Positions 18,601 to 27,458 of a DNA stretch of 64,000 nucleotides are shown one piece after another. This DNA comes from an uncultured Oscillospiraceae bacterium (GTDB lineage Bacteria > Bacillota > Clostridia > Oscillospirales > Oscillospiraceae). A program made the position numbers and the translations under genes. The notes beneath the pieces are model-generated. The model saw only the letters and a list, made by a program, of their open reading frames with translations, was not told the origin of the DNA and did no database searches. Each line of letters opens with the position of its first letter. Positions within the stretch are counted from its first letter, which is position 1. The stretch is from positions 1-64,000 of the forward strand of contig CAKTVG010000012.1 in the NCBI GenBank assembly GCA_934622035.1. The letters run 5' to 3'.

Positions 18601-18803
18601 CAGACGTCATGAACAGCGTCAGCTATGTCGGCCTGCGGACTTACAGCGCCAAGGCAGAGGTCACGAACTTCTCCGTCGGCACGGACTATCCGGCAACGGG
18701 TGACGGAATGCAGTTTGCGTGGCTTGCGCTGGCGATGCTCATGAGCGCTGCGGCGCTTCTGGCCGTGCTTGCGCTCAAAAAGCGCGCTGCTCGTCAATTC
18801 TGA
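15654..18803 (+). CDS. Surface protein with five tandem beta-sandwich repeats and a YPATG sorting-type tail
   Basis: A 1049-residue exported protein: signal peptide (KKLIALLLAVVLCLGCFVLPAAA), five repeats of about 196 residues, then YPATGD (1012-1017), a hydrophobic helix and the basic tail KKRAARQF. That end is the layout of sortase substrates, with YPATG in place of LPXTG. Repeats start near nucleotides 15732, 16321, 16930, 17529 and 18121. Each holds QWTLSADVTASIYNG-like, YGMYQIWYNGFQEIYNGQW and EEGKNCLNV-like segments, and each closes on YLGLRTWS. Repeats 1-3 are almost identical over long stretches; 4 and 5 are diverged. ATG 15654 (GAGGAGG 8 bases upstream) is preferred to GTG 15651. The tryptophan- and tyrosine-rich core suggests carbohydrate binding; no enzyme motif was seen. 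Confidence 0.75.
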   Translation: MKKLIALLLAVVLCLGCFVLPAAAGEAEWRLSNAEETESGLRVGKENEEGCAYYVTSKAGSQWTLSADVTASIYNGGVGTVSLALGTGEKDSMGLAGLLNFAIWNSDEFGMYQIWYNGFQEIYNGQWVDCNGAQPVGGDESNKKALTSKTFKLTVVREEGKNCLNVRIQTAEGVDVLNFTTGDMEESVMQSVTYLGLRTWSADAQINNFSLSASASSLQPVEPSWKLINAAETETGLTLGKENEEAYAYYIANKAGSQWTLSADVTASIYNGNAGSFSLALGTGEKDSMGLAGLLNFAIWNSDEYGMYQIWYNGFQEIYNGQWVDCNGAQPVGGDESNKKALTSKTFKLTVVREEGKNCLNVRIQTAEGVDVLNFTTGDMEESVMQSVTYLGLRTWSADAQISSFSLKDEATDLTPPAPPTPPTPGESEWQLVYAVETEDGLLVGEDHENACAYYVGQKTGSQWTISADVTASIYNGNAGVFSLALATGEKDSMGLAGLLNFNIWNSDEYGMYQIWYNGFQEIYNGQWVDCNGSQPVGGDESNKMPLTSKTFKVTIVREEGKNCLNVLIQDAQGKSVLHFTTGSMDESVMQSVTYLGLRTWSAEAQITNFSFKNEATDITPPTPVESNWKLINAVEAGSGVNLGGKNEEAYAYYIAGKVGAQWTLTADVTADIFDGEPGGFSVALAAGDKDNPALAALLNFNVWSSDQYGMYQIWYNGFQEILNGQWVDCNGSQPVGGEESNKKPLTSRTFRLTVAREEGKNCLHVLIQDAEGKTVLNFVTGDMDAALLNEVSYLGVRTWSSKAEVRSFKLSDSGEGVPYPVRKTWKVDNATASGSSVSLGGKNAESMAYYVGRQLGGAWVMSADVNADIYNGEPGRFSVMLGSGDAENVNLVALLNLNTWNSEQHNMYQVWYAGFQQLKNGQWLDRNGSEPANGAEQTKKALTDKTFKLIVEKKQGENFLRVIIKDAKGNTVSSFMTGELDADVMNSVSYVGLRTYSAKAEVTNFSVGTDYPATGDGMQFAWLALAMLMSAAALLAVLALKKRAARQF
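15732..18680 (+). repeat. Five in-frame tandem coding repeats (period about 590-610 bp)
   Basis: The repeat units begin near 15732, 16321, 16930, 17529 and 18121. The stretch around 15910-16250 is nearly the same DNA as 16497-16837, and very similar to 17116-17460. This shows recent duplication or gene conversion among units 1-3. Units 4 and 5 keep the protein pattern but differ more in DNA. Confidence 0.85.
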
Positions 18804-18818
18804 GAAATTCTAACTGCG

Positions 18819-18853
18819 GAGGGCACATGAATCTGCGGATTTATGTGCCCTTC
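18819..18853 (+). terminator. Hairpin between surface protein and GH76-like gene
   Basis: GGGCACAT (18821-18828) pairs with ATGTGCCC (18843-18850), and an inner AATC pairs with GATT. Only a short T/C tail follows (TTCGGT), so this is a weak or regulated terminator, or a stabilising hairpin. It could lower expression of the cytoplasmic genes relative to the abundant surface protein. Confidence 0.5.
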
Positions 18854-18875
18854 GGTATCATTTGGAGGATGCACG

Positions 18876-20171
18876 ATGTGTGCAAATGAACTGCTCGAAC
18901 GAGCAAAAACCGCTGCGGACACCGCATTTTCCGATGCACTGAGGCATTACTGGAAGAAAACAAGCGCGTATTGCTGCTTTGCCAACGAATATAAGGAGGG
19001 GCGCGACACACTCAGCGAGCTTGCGTGGAACTTCGTGATGATGCTGCTGGCCTTTGAGACGTATTACGGCGCAAGCGGCGACGAGCGCGTGAAGCGCTGC
19101 GTCCGTGCGCAGATGCAGACGTACTACGAGCACAGCTCAGAGGCGTTCTTTCTTGCAACAGGCTGCGGCAGCAATCCGGCGCACGACGACGCTGCGTGGA
19201 CGGCCATGGGCTTTCTCGTGGCGCACCGCCTGACCGGCGACGAAAGGGCGCTGCAATATGCACGGCAGATGATTGAGCGGGCCTATGACTACTGGCAGGA
19301 CGGCTTGACGGCAAACGGCCTGTGGTACAGCTATCCGCAGGATAACAACGGTCACCCGCAGGTCAAGAGCATCTACTGCGCGGGCCTGATCCTGTCAGAA
19401 TTGGAGTATTATGAAAAAACACGCGGCACGCCGCAGGAGGACGTGCAGCTCCATCAAAGAACGCTGGCGCTCTATGAATGGGTCGAGACGCATCTGCGAC
19501 GCGATGGCACGCGCGTCTGGGACGGCCGCCGCTATGATGACTGCGACGCGCTGTACTACTGCGATTTTGTCGAGGAAAACGGTGCCTGCCATCCCCGCCA
19601 GTGTGAGGACACGGCACACATCGTGCAGTGCCAGAGCTGGACGAGCCTGTTCGGCAACATGGCGATGGCCGTCATCAATCTGCGCCTGCACCGACTGACG
19701 GGGCGGGCGGAATATCTGCACAGAGGACTGGCAACAGCCGACGCGCTGATCAGGACGGAGTTCAATCACGCGGGCTGCTTCTTAAATGACCGCGATGCGT
19801 GGACAAACACGGCCTTTCTTGGCTTCTTTGTCCGGGAGGTGCTGCCGCAGGCCGACCCGGAGCTGGGCAGAATGCTTCTGCGGACGGCAGACGCAATTTT
19901 GAAAAATGCCTGCTTCGAGGACGGATTTTACAGCTCAGACTGGGACGGCAGCGGCGCATGGCTGCGGGATGATACCTGCGGCGAGCATACGCTCTGGATT
20001 CCGGCCAATGCAACGACGATGCACGTTCTGTTCGCAGCCTATGCGGCGCTGCAAAACGGCACGATTGCGGTCACGGAAAACGAAGCTGCGCTTCTTTCGG
20101 AACGCCGCGAGCGGCGCCTTCCGGCGCAGTGCGCCGCGCTTGCATGGATTGACGCGGCTGCGGCGGTATGA
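18876..20171 (+). CDS. Cytoplasmic GH76-like glycoside hydrolase
   Basis: A 431-residue (alpha/alpha)6-type protein without a signal peptide. It resembles the lipoprotein at 10859 in its key blocks: NPAHDDAAWTAMGFLVAHRL with the twin aspartates D104-D105, SLFGNMAMAVINLRLHRLTG, and LNDRDAWTNTAFLGFFV. It would therefore be an intracellular counterpart, cutting imported alpha-1,6-mannosides or a related glycan before GH38 action. It starts at ATG 18876 behind GGAGG. It is rich in Cys (CCF, CGSN, CDALYYCDF), as expected only for a cytoplasmic protein. As with the other copy, related six-hairpin families remain possible. Confidence 0.72.
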   Translation: MCANELLERAKTAADTAFSDALRHYWKKTSAYCCFANEYKEGRDTLSELAWNFVMMLLAFETYYGASGDERVKRCVRAQMQTYYEHSSEAFFLATGCGSNPAHDDAAWTAMGFLVAHRLTGDERALQYARQMIERAYDYWQDGLTANGLWYSYPQDNNGHPQVKSIYCAGLILSELEYYEKTRGTPQEDVQLHQRTLALYEWVETHLRRDGTRVWDGRRYDDCDALYYCDFVEENGACHPRQCEDTAHIVQCQSWTSLFGNMAMAVINLRLHRLTGRAEYLHRGLATADALIRTEFNHAGCFLNDRDAWTNTAFLGFFVREVLPQADPELGRMLLRTADAILKNACFEDGFYSSDWDGSGAWLRDDTCGEHTLWIPANATTMHVLFAAYAALQNGTIAVTENEAALLSERRERRLPAQCAALAWIDAAAAV

Positions 20172-20202
20172 TATACTCGCAGGAGAAAGGCGGGAAGGGG
20201 AA

Positions 20203-20826
20203 ATGAGATTATTCAGCTATGACGGCGTTCTGGCACAGGCCGCGCGAGCAATCTGGCGGCTGCTGGTGCTGAACTTCTGCTTCGCTGTGTGCTGCCTGCC
20301 GGTCGTGACCGCGGGCGCGTCGATCACGGCGCTTTACAGCGTGTTTTTAAATCAATCGACGGAATCCGGAAGCTTTCTCCGCTTTTTCCGCGCGTTTCGC
20401 GAGAATTTCCGGCAGGCGACCTACCTCTGGCTGGTCTGCCTTGCGTTTTTCGCCGTGCTGGGCGCGGACGTTTTTCTGCTGCTGACTTATCGCTTCCCCG
20501 GCGCGGCGGCCGTGAAAATTCTCACGGCTATTCTCGCCGGACTGGCGCTGTCCGTGCAGGCGTTCCTGTTCCCCCTCGCGGCACATTATGAAAATTCAAC
20601 CCGCCGGACGTGGCGCAATGCTCTTGTGCTGGGCCTGAGCATGCTTCCCTACGGCGTGGTGATGCCCGCGATTTCGCTGCTGCCGCTGATCGTCTTCTGG
20701 ATTGATCTGGATCTGACGGTGATCGTGCTGGCCGTGTGGCTCCCGCTCGGCGGCGCGCTGGCGGCGCAGGTGAACTCGTGGATGCTCAAACGCATTTTTG
20801 CAAAGCTCCAACCGCAGGACGGTTGA
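20203..20826 (+). CDS. YesL-like DUF624 membrane protein
   Basis: A 207-residue membrane protein with about five hydrophobic spans. It opens MRLFSYDGVLAQAARAIWRL, followed by LLVLNFCFAVCCLPVVTAGAS, the signature of the DUF624/YesL family. These proteins are regularly encoded beside LplABC-type oligosaccharide importers (yes and yte loci of Bacillus), but their role is unknown. ATG 20203 has GGGAAGGGG immediately upstream. It lies 31 bp after the GH76-like gene and 17 bp before the GH13 gene. Confidence 0.85.
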   Translation: MRLFSYDGVLAQAARAIWRLLVLNFCFAVCCLPVVTAGASITALYSVFLNQSTESGSFLRFFRAFRENFRQATYLWLVCLAFFAVLGADVFLLLTYRFPGAAAVKILTAILAGLALSVQAFLFPLAAHYENSTRRTWRNALVLGLSMLPYGVVMPAISLLPLIVFWIDLDLTVIVLAVWLPLGGALAAQVNSWMLKRIFAKLQPQDG

Positions 20827-20843
20827 GATTGGAGGACTATTTT

Positions 20844-22475
20844 ATGACGGAAACGGCACATTGGTGGCAGAAATCCGTGATTTACCAGATTTATCCGCGC
20901 AGCTTTTGCGATTCCAACGGCGACGGTGTCGGTGATATTCCGGGCATCATCTCCCGATTGGATTATCTGAAGACGCTGGGCATAGACGTGATTTGGCTTT
21001 CGCCCATTTTCCGTTCCCCGCAGGACGACAACGGCTATGACGTGTCGGATTATCGCGACATCGACCCGCTGTTCGGAACGCTGGAGGACGTGCGCGAGCT
21101 GTTTGCGCAGGCAAAGCGGCGCGGTATGAGAATCATGCTCGACATGGTACTCAACCACACCTCGGACGAGCATCCGTGGTTCCTCGAGGCCAGACAAAGC
21201 CGGGACAATCCGAAGCACGACTGGTACATCTGGCGCGACGGCGTCCCCGGCACGCCGCCGACCGATATGATCTCCACCTTCGGCGGCTCGGCGTGGCAGT
21301 GGGTGCCGGAGTGTGAGCAGTATTATCTGCATCAGTTTTCCGTCAAGCAGCCCGACCTGAACTGGAAAAATCCCGAGGTGCGCCATGCGCTCTACGACAT
21401 GATCAACTGGTGGACGGCGCAGGGCGCAGGCGGCTACCGCTTCGATGCGATCGAGTCCATCGCCAAAATTCCCGAGGAGGGGATTGTCGAGGAAGGCCCG
21501 ATGCTGCACGAATACGTCAAGGAGTTGAGTGCCGCCGCCTTGCAGGGAAAGGATCTTGTGACGGTGGGCGAGGCGTGGAGCGCGAACATCGAGCGCGCGA
21601 AGCGCTGGAGCAACCCCGACGGCAGCGAGCTTTCCATGGTGTTCCAGTTCCAGCACATCATTCAGGACGAAATCCCCGGCGGCAACAAGTGGGATCGCCG
21701 TCCGCTGCATCTGCCGGACCTGAAAAGAGTCATCGGCGCGTGGCAGCGCGGCCTGCGCGGCTGCGGCTGGAACAGCCTGTTCTGGGAGAATCACGACCTT
21801 CCGCGCATTGTCTCCCGCTGGGGAAACGACAGGGAATATCGGGAAGCCTCAGCCAAGATGCTGGCGACGCTGCTCTTCGGCCTTCAGGGTACGCCCTACA
21901 TCTATCAGGGACAGGAGTTGGGCATGACCAACACGGACTATCCGCTCACGGACTACCGCGACATTGAGCTGTGCAACATGGCAAAGGAGCGCCTTGCGGC
22001 TGGCTGGCCGGAGAAGACCGTCATGGAGCTGATCCACGCAAAGGGCAGAGACAACGCCCGCACGCCTATGCAGTGGTCGGGCGAGCGTAATGCGGGCTTC
22101 ACAGCGGGCGAGCCGTGGCTGCGCGTGAATCCGAACTATGTGCAGATCAACGTCGAAAACGAGGAAAAACAGCCGGATTCCGTGCTGAATTATTACAAGA
22201 AGTTGATTGCGCTGCGCCGGGAGAATGATGTGTTCTTTGACGGCGATTATACGGCGATTTCCGAGGAGCGCGAGGATATTTTCGCCTATCGGCGGGAGAA
22301 CGGGCAGTCCGTCCTGACCGTGGCTGCCAACTTCACCGGCCGCACGGTTCTGATTCCGGAGCTGGAATACCACACGCGCTGCGACCTGCTGATCTGCAAC
22401 TATCCCTCTGCGGAGAATTGCGACCAGCTTCGGCCCTACGAGGCGCGCATGTATCTCACGACTGCCGCGGAGTAA
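20844..22475 (+). CDS. GH13 alpha-glucosidase (oligo-1,6-glucosidase subfamily)
   Basis: A 543-residue cytoplasmic enzyme of the alpha-amylase family, close to subfamily 31. The catalytic Asp201 is in GGYRFDAIES, Glu243 in VTVGEAWS, and Asp318 in FWENHDLPR. Other family blocks are VIYQIYPRSFCDSNGDGVGD and YIYQGQELGMTN. The residue after the nucleophile is Ala. Strict alpha-1,6 enzymes of this group usually have Val there, so alpha-1,4 or mixed specificity is more likely (inference). It shows that alpha-glucosides, or glucose-capped glycans, are processed along with the mannosides. Last gene of the cluster; the palindrome at 22517 follows. Confidence 0.93.
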   Translation: MTETAHWWQKSVIYQIYPRSFCDSNGDGVGDIPGIISRLDYLKTLGIDVIWLSPIFRSPQDDNGYDVSDYRDIDPLFGTLEDVRELFAQAKRRGMRIMLDMVLNHTSDEHPWFLEARQSRDNPKHDWYIWRDGVPGTPPTDMISTFGGSAWQWVPECEQYYLHQFSVKQPDLNWKNPEVRHALYDMINWWTAQGAGGYRFDAIESIAKIPEEGIVEEGPMLHEYVKELSAAALQGKDLVTVGEAWSANIERAKRWSNPDGSELSMVFQFQHIIQDEIPGGNKWDRRPLHLPDLKRVIGAWQRGLRGCGWNSLFWENHDLPRIVSRWGNDREYREASAKMLATLLFGLQGTPYIYQGQELGMTNTDYPLTDYRDIELCNMAKERLAAGWPEKTVMELIHAKGRDNARTPMQWSGERNAGFTAGEPWLRVNPNYVQINVENEEKQPDSVLNYYKKLIALRRENDVFFDGDYTAISEEREDIFAYRRENGQSVLTVAANFTGRTVLIPELEYHTRCDLLICNYPSAENCDQLRPYEARMYLTTAAE

Positions 22476-22516
22476 AACGGCAGCCCGCACGAGAGCTTCT
22501 TTGGTCGTTTGTGCGA

Positions 22517-22560
22517 AAACGGCCGGGAATTCACAATATGTGAATTCCCGGCCGTTTCTA
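22517..22560. terminator. Perfect palindromic terminator (right edge of glycan cluster)
   Basis: A 19-bp perfect inverted repeat (22517-22535 and 22539-22557) with a 3-base loop and T-rich DNA after it. Its inner arms (GGGAATTCACA and TGTGAATTCCC) are the same as those of the palindrome at 1577-1615. It ends the 17-kb rightward operon. Confidence 0.88.
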
Positions 22561-22595
22561 TTTCTATAGTATGCCGGAATTGCAATTCTTCGTGC

Positions 22596-22625
22596 TTGCT
22601 TTGCAACACCAGGATGCGCTATAAT
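22596..22625 (+). promoter_or_regulatory. Candidate promoter of the sigma-factor gene
   Basis: TTGCTT (22596-22601), an 18-bp spacer and TATAAT (22620-22625), about 85 bp upstream of the start codon. Confidence 0.55.
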
Positions 22626-22709
22626 TTTTTTGAAAATGTTTCGGATTAGATGTAGTATTTGCCGCCGAAACCGTAGTACATAGGTGAAGCCGGAAAGGAG
22701 GCGGTGCGA

Positions 22710-23270
22710 TTGATCGATGATGAAAAAATCATAGAAATGTTTTTTGAGCGTTCAGAACAGGGCATACGGGAACTGAACATAAAATACGGGAAAGTTTGCC
22801 ACAATCTTTCCTACCATATCGTAGGGAGCAGACAAGACGCGGAGGAATGTGTGAACGACGCTTATTTAGGCGCATGGAATGCCATTCCTCCGGAGCGGCC
22901 TGACCCGCTTCTCTCCTATATCGTGAGGATCGTTCGGAACATTTCACTCAAAATCTATTGGAGAAAGGAAGCAGCCAAACGGAGCAGCCATTACACGATT
23001 GCTTTGGAAGAAATTGAAGCCTGTATAGCAGCCCCGAATACAGTAGAAGCAGAAATCGAAGCCAAAGAGTTAGCCCGTATCATTGAAGCATTTTTAGACA
23101 CGCTGACTACCGAAAACCGCGTTATTTTCATGCGCCGCTATTGGTTTTCCGACAGCTATAAGGACATAGCCGAGTTTATGGGGCTTTCAGAAAAAAACAT
23201 TTCTGTCCGGCTGACCCGTATCCGCGAGAAGATGAAGCAATATTTGATTGAAAGAGAGGTATTCGTATGA
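22710..23270 (+). CDS. RNA polymerase sigma-70 family (ECF-like) sigma factor
   Basis: A 186-residue sigma factor. Region 2 covers about residues 10-85 (LNIKYGKVCHNLSYHIVGSR, DAEECVNDAYLGAWNAIPP). Region 4 is at about 120-180 (RVIFMRRYWFSDSYKDIAEF, then GLSEKNISVRLTRIREKM), the helix-turn-helix that reads the -35 element. It starts at TTG 22710, 8 bases after AAGGAGG; the in-frame GTG 22704 is too close to that site. The stop overlaps the next gene by ATGA, the classic layout of a sigma/anti-sigma pair. Codon use is clearly more AT-rich than the flanking sugar genes, suggesting separate ancestry. Confidence 0.93.
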   Translation: MIDDEKIIEMFFERSEQGIRELNIKYGKVCHNLSYHIVGSRQDAEECVNDAYLGAWNAIPPERPDPLLSYIVRIVRNISLKIYWRKEAAKRSSHYTIALEEIEACIAAPNTVEAEIEAKELARIIEAFLDTLTTENRVIFMRRYWFSDSYKDIAEFMGLSEKNISVRLTRIREKMKQYLIEREVFV

Positions 23271-23773
23271 ATGCAAAGAAGTTTTCCGACGCTATGAGCG
23301 AGCTTGATACGAAATATGTCGATGAAGCGCTCAACTACAAGAAGAAAGCAAAAAAGCCCATTTGGGTAAAGTGGGGAGCTATTGCAGCTTGCTTGTGCCT
23401 TATTGCAGTTGCCATAATAACCGTACCCTCTATAGTACCCTCCCAAGACGGGGACGGTACAATAGCAGATGCACCACCAATGGTTTATGTCAATGATACT
23501 TTGTATAAGCAGTCTACTAAACAAACATCGTACAACGAATTGAAAGACGATTTCGTTTATCTAGGCGTAATTGAAAGTGATATTACCAATTTACAGAACA
23601 ATAGCAACGGAAATGCTTCGGACGGTATTCCGAAAGAAAACTTCCAAGCAAATCACCCCATTGTTGGAGCCAAAGTTTATCAGTACGGCGATAGCATTGT
23701 CGTTGAGCTTGAGGGAAAATACTGGTTATATGAAAATTATCATAGCACAGACCTCGACGGAAACGCAGACTGA
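23267..23773 (+). CDS. Putative anti-sigma-type single-span membrane protein
   Basis: A 168-residue protein overlapping the sigma gene by ATGA. A short charged cytoplasmic part (MNAKKFSDAMSELDTKYVDE) opens like the leaders of clostridial anti-sigma proteins. One membrane span follows (about 38-58, WGAIAACLCLIAVAIITVP). The outside part (about 60-168) has beta-strand character (DDFVYLGVIES, GAKVYQYGDSIVVELEGKYW). No zinc-binding ZAS cysteine/histidine motif is present, so it belongs to a different type. It is inferred to hold the sigma factor at the membrane until an outside signal appears. Confidence 0.7.
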   Translation: MNAKKFSDAMSELDTKYVDEALNYKKKAKKPIWVKWGAIAACLCLIAVAIITVPSIVPSQDGDGTIADAPPMVYVNDTLYKQSTKQTSYNELKDDFVYLGVIESDITNLQNNSNGNASDGIPKENFQANHPIVGAKVYQYGDSIVVELEGKYWLYENYHSTDLDGNAD

Positions 23774-23832
23774 TTTGCCGAACGGATAAAGGGCGTGCTT
23801 CCATACACCTTTCGGTGTACCGTGCGAGCATC

Positions 23833-23955
23833 CCTTGCCTCTCCCTTTGGGAGAGGTGGCCGAGCGCAGCGAGGACGGAGAGGGGAAACAGTGACCATAC
23901 CATTCGGCCCTCTCAGTCACCTGCGGTGACAGCTCTCCCAAAGGGAGAGCCAAGG
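23833..23955. repeat. MITE-like intergenic element with 23-bp terminal inverted repeats
   Basis: The left end starts CCTTGCCTCTCCCTTTGGGA. The right end is the complement of nearly the same sequence (CTCTCCCAAAGGGAGAGCCA, then AGG), with a single mismatch in 23 positions. The arms are themselves palindromic (CTCTCCC/GGGAGAG). The inside contains a GTCACCTGCGGTGAC hairpin. At 123 bp with no coding capacity it fits a non-autonomous repeat. From memory, elements with this CTCTCCCTTTGGGAGAG signature are frequent between genes in gut Oscillospiraceae and Lachnospiraceae. Confidence 0.8.
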
Positions 23956-23991
23956 GGCTGCACCCCCGTTACATCGTATGCTGGCATGAGA

Positions 23992-24023
23992 AATGGAGCG
24001 TATCTGTATCGATACGCTCCATT
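23992..24023. terminator. Perfect 13-bp hairpin, possible terminator of the sigma operon
   Basis: AATGGAGCGTATC (23992-24004) pairs with GATACGCTCCATT (24011-24023) around a 6-base loop. The following bases (GACTGCTTT) give only a weak T tail. Confidence 0.5.
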
Positions 24024-24148
24024 GACTGCTTTATGAACACCCATCTAAACAGCCATACTTCTGATGAAGAAGTATCAGAACAGGCTCCTCCTGCAAAGGA
24101 AATCAATTTTCTGTTTGCGGATTCCCAGTCTTTTTGCCGGAATCGCGC

Positions 24149-24178
24149 TTGCCTTCTCCCAAGCGGCTGGTGTATAAT
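24149..24178 (+). promoter_or_regulatory. Candidate promoter for the small membrane protein and beta-galactosidase genes
   Basis: TTGCCT (24149-24154), an 18-bp spacer and TATAAT (24173-24178), about 60 bp before ATG 24240. Confidence 0.6.
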
Positions 24179-24239
24179 GGAAACGGAAGAGAACCACGCT
24201 TTTCCGTAGAACAATAGAAAAGAAGAGGAGAAAACCAAT

Positions 24240-24545
24240 ATGAAAAAGAATTCTGTTCCTTTCCCCAGACGCTTCCGGGTCTATACGGCCATTCTTTGCT
24301 GTGCATTTGCCGTTCTGCTTTTGAATATTTTCATTGTAGTACAGCTTACCGGCGGCAGAGAGCCGCAATTCTTTTCACCGGCGGATTGGCGCTGGTTTAT
24401 TGCATTCCTGATTATTGAGGCTGCCCTTTTGGTGCTGATTTTTGCCCTCGCGCAGAAACTGGGCAAGATGAACGCGGCGCGGGGCAAAGCGCTTGCAGAG
24501 AAGAGCGCCGCCTGCGAGGAAAACGACGTACAGCGCCGAGACTGA
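24240..24545 (+). CDS. Small two-span membrane protein, function unknown
   Basis: A 101-residue protein with two hydrophobic segments (about 17-37 and 51-70) and a charged C-terminal tail. The start has a good ribosome site (AGAGGAG). It sits 35 bp before the beta-galactosidase gene and probably shares its promoter. I do not recognise a family; the gene is supported by its ribosome site, promoter and codon pattern only. Confidence 0.6.
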   Translation: MKKNSVPFPRRFRVYTAILCCAFAVLLLNIFIVVQLTGGREPQFFSPADWRWFIAFLIIEAALLVLIFALAQKLGKMNAARGKALAEKSAACEENDVQRRD

Positions 24546-24556
24546 GCGGCCCGTGA

Positions 24557-27412
<2,856 letters not shown>

Positions 27413-27417
27413 CATAA

Positions 27418-27452
27418 AACACCCCCCGCTATTCAACATAGCGGGGGGTGTT
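27418..27452. terminator. Bidirectional terminator between convergent genes
   Basis: A 15-bp stem, 27418-27432 with 27438-27452 (core CACCCCCCGCTAT / ATAGCGGGGGGTG), with a 5-base loop. It lies exactly between the rightward beta-galactosidase gene and the leftward tatD gene. Confidence 0.9.
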
Positions 27453-27458
27453 CAATCA

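Larger units (their letters stand above)
23774..24239. other. 466-bp intergenic region with MITE-like repeat, hairpin and promoter
   Basis: There is no convincing gene. The region contains the inverted-repeat element at 23833-23955, a 13-bp hairpin at 23992-24023 and a candidate promoter at 24149-24178 for the downstream genes. The remaining DNA shows no clear signal. Confidence 0.7.

Noticed and set aside
15732..18680. Direct repeats that might suggest a CRISPR or satellite array
   Set aside because: The units are about 600 bp, in frame and under protein-level constraint. There are no short repeats with unique spacers.
23969..24238. 89-codon minus-strand frame in the intergenic region after the anti-sigma-like gene
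   Set aside because: It runs through the 13-bp hairpin and the candidate promoter and has no ribosome site.
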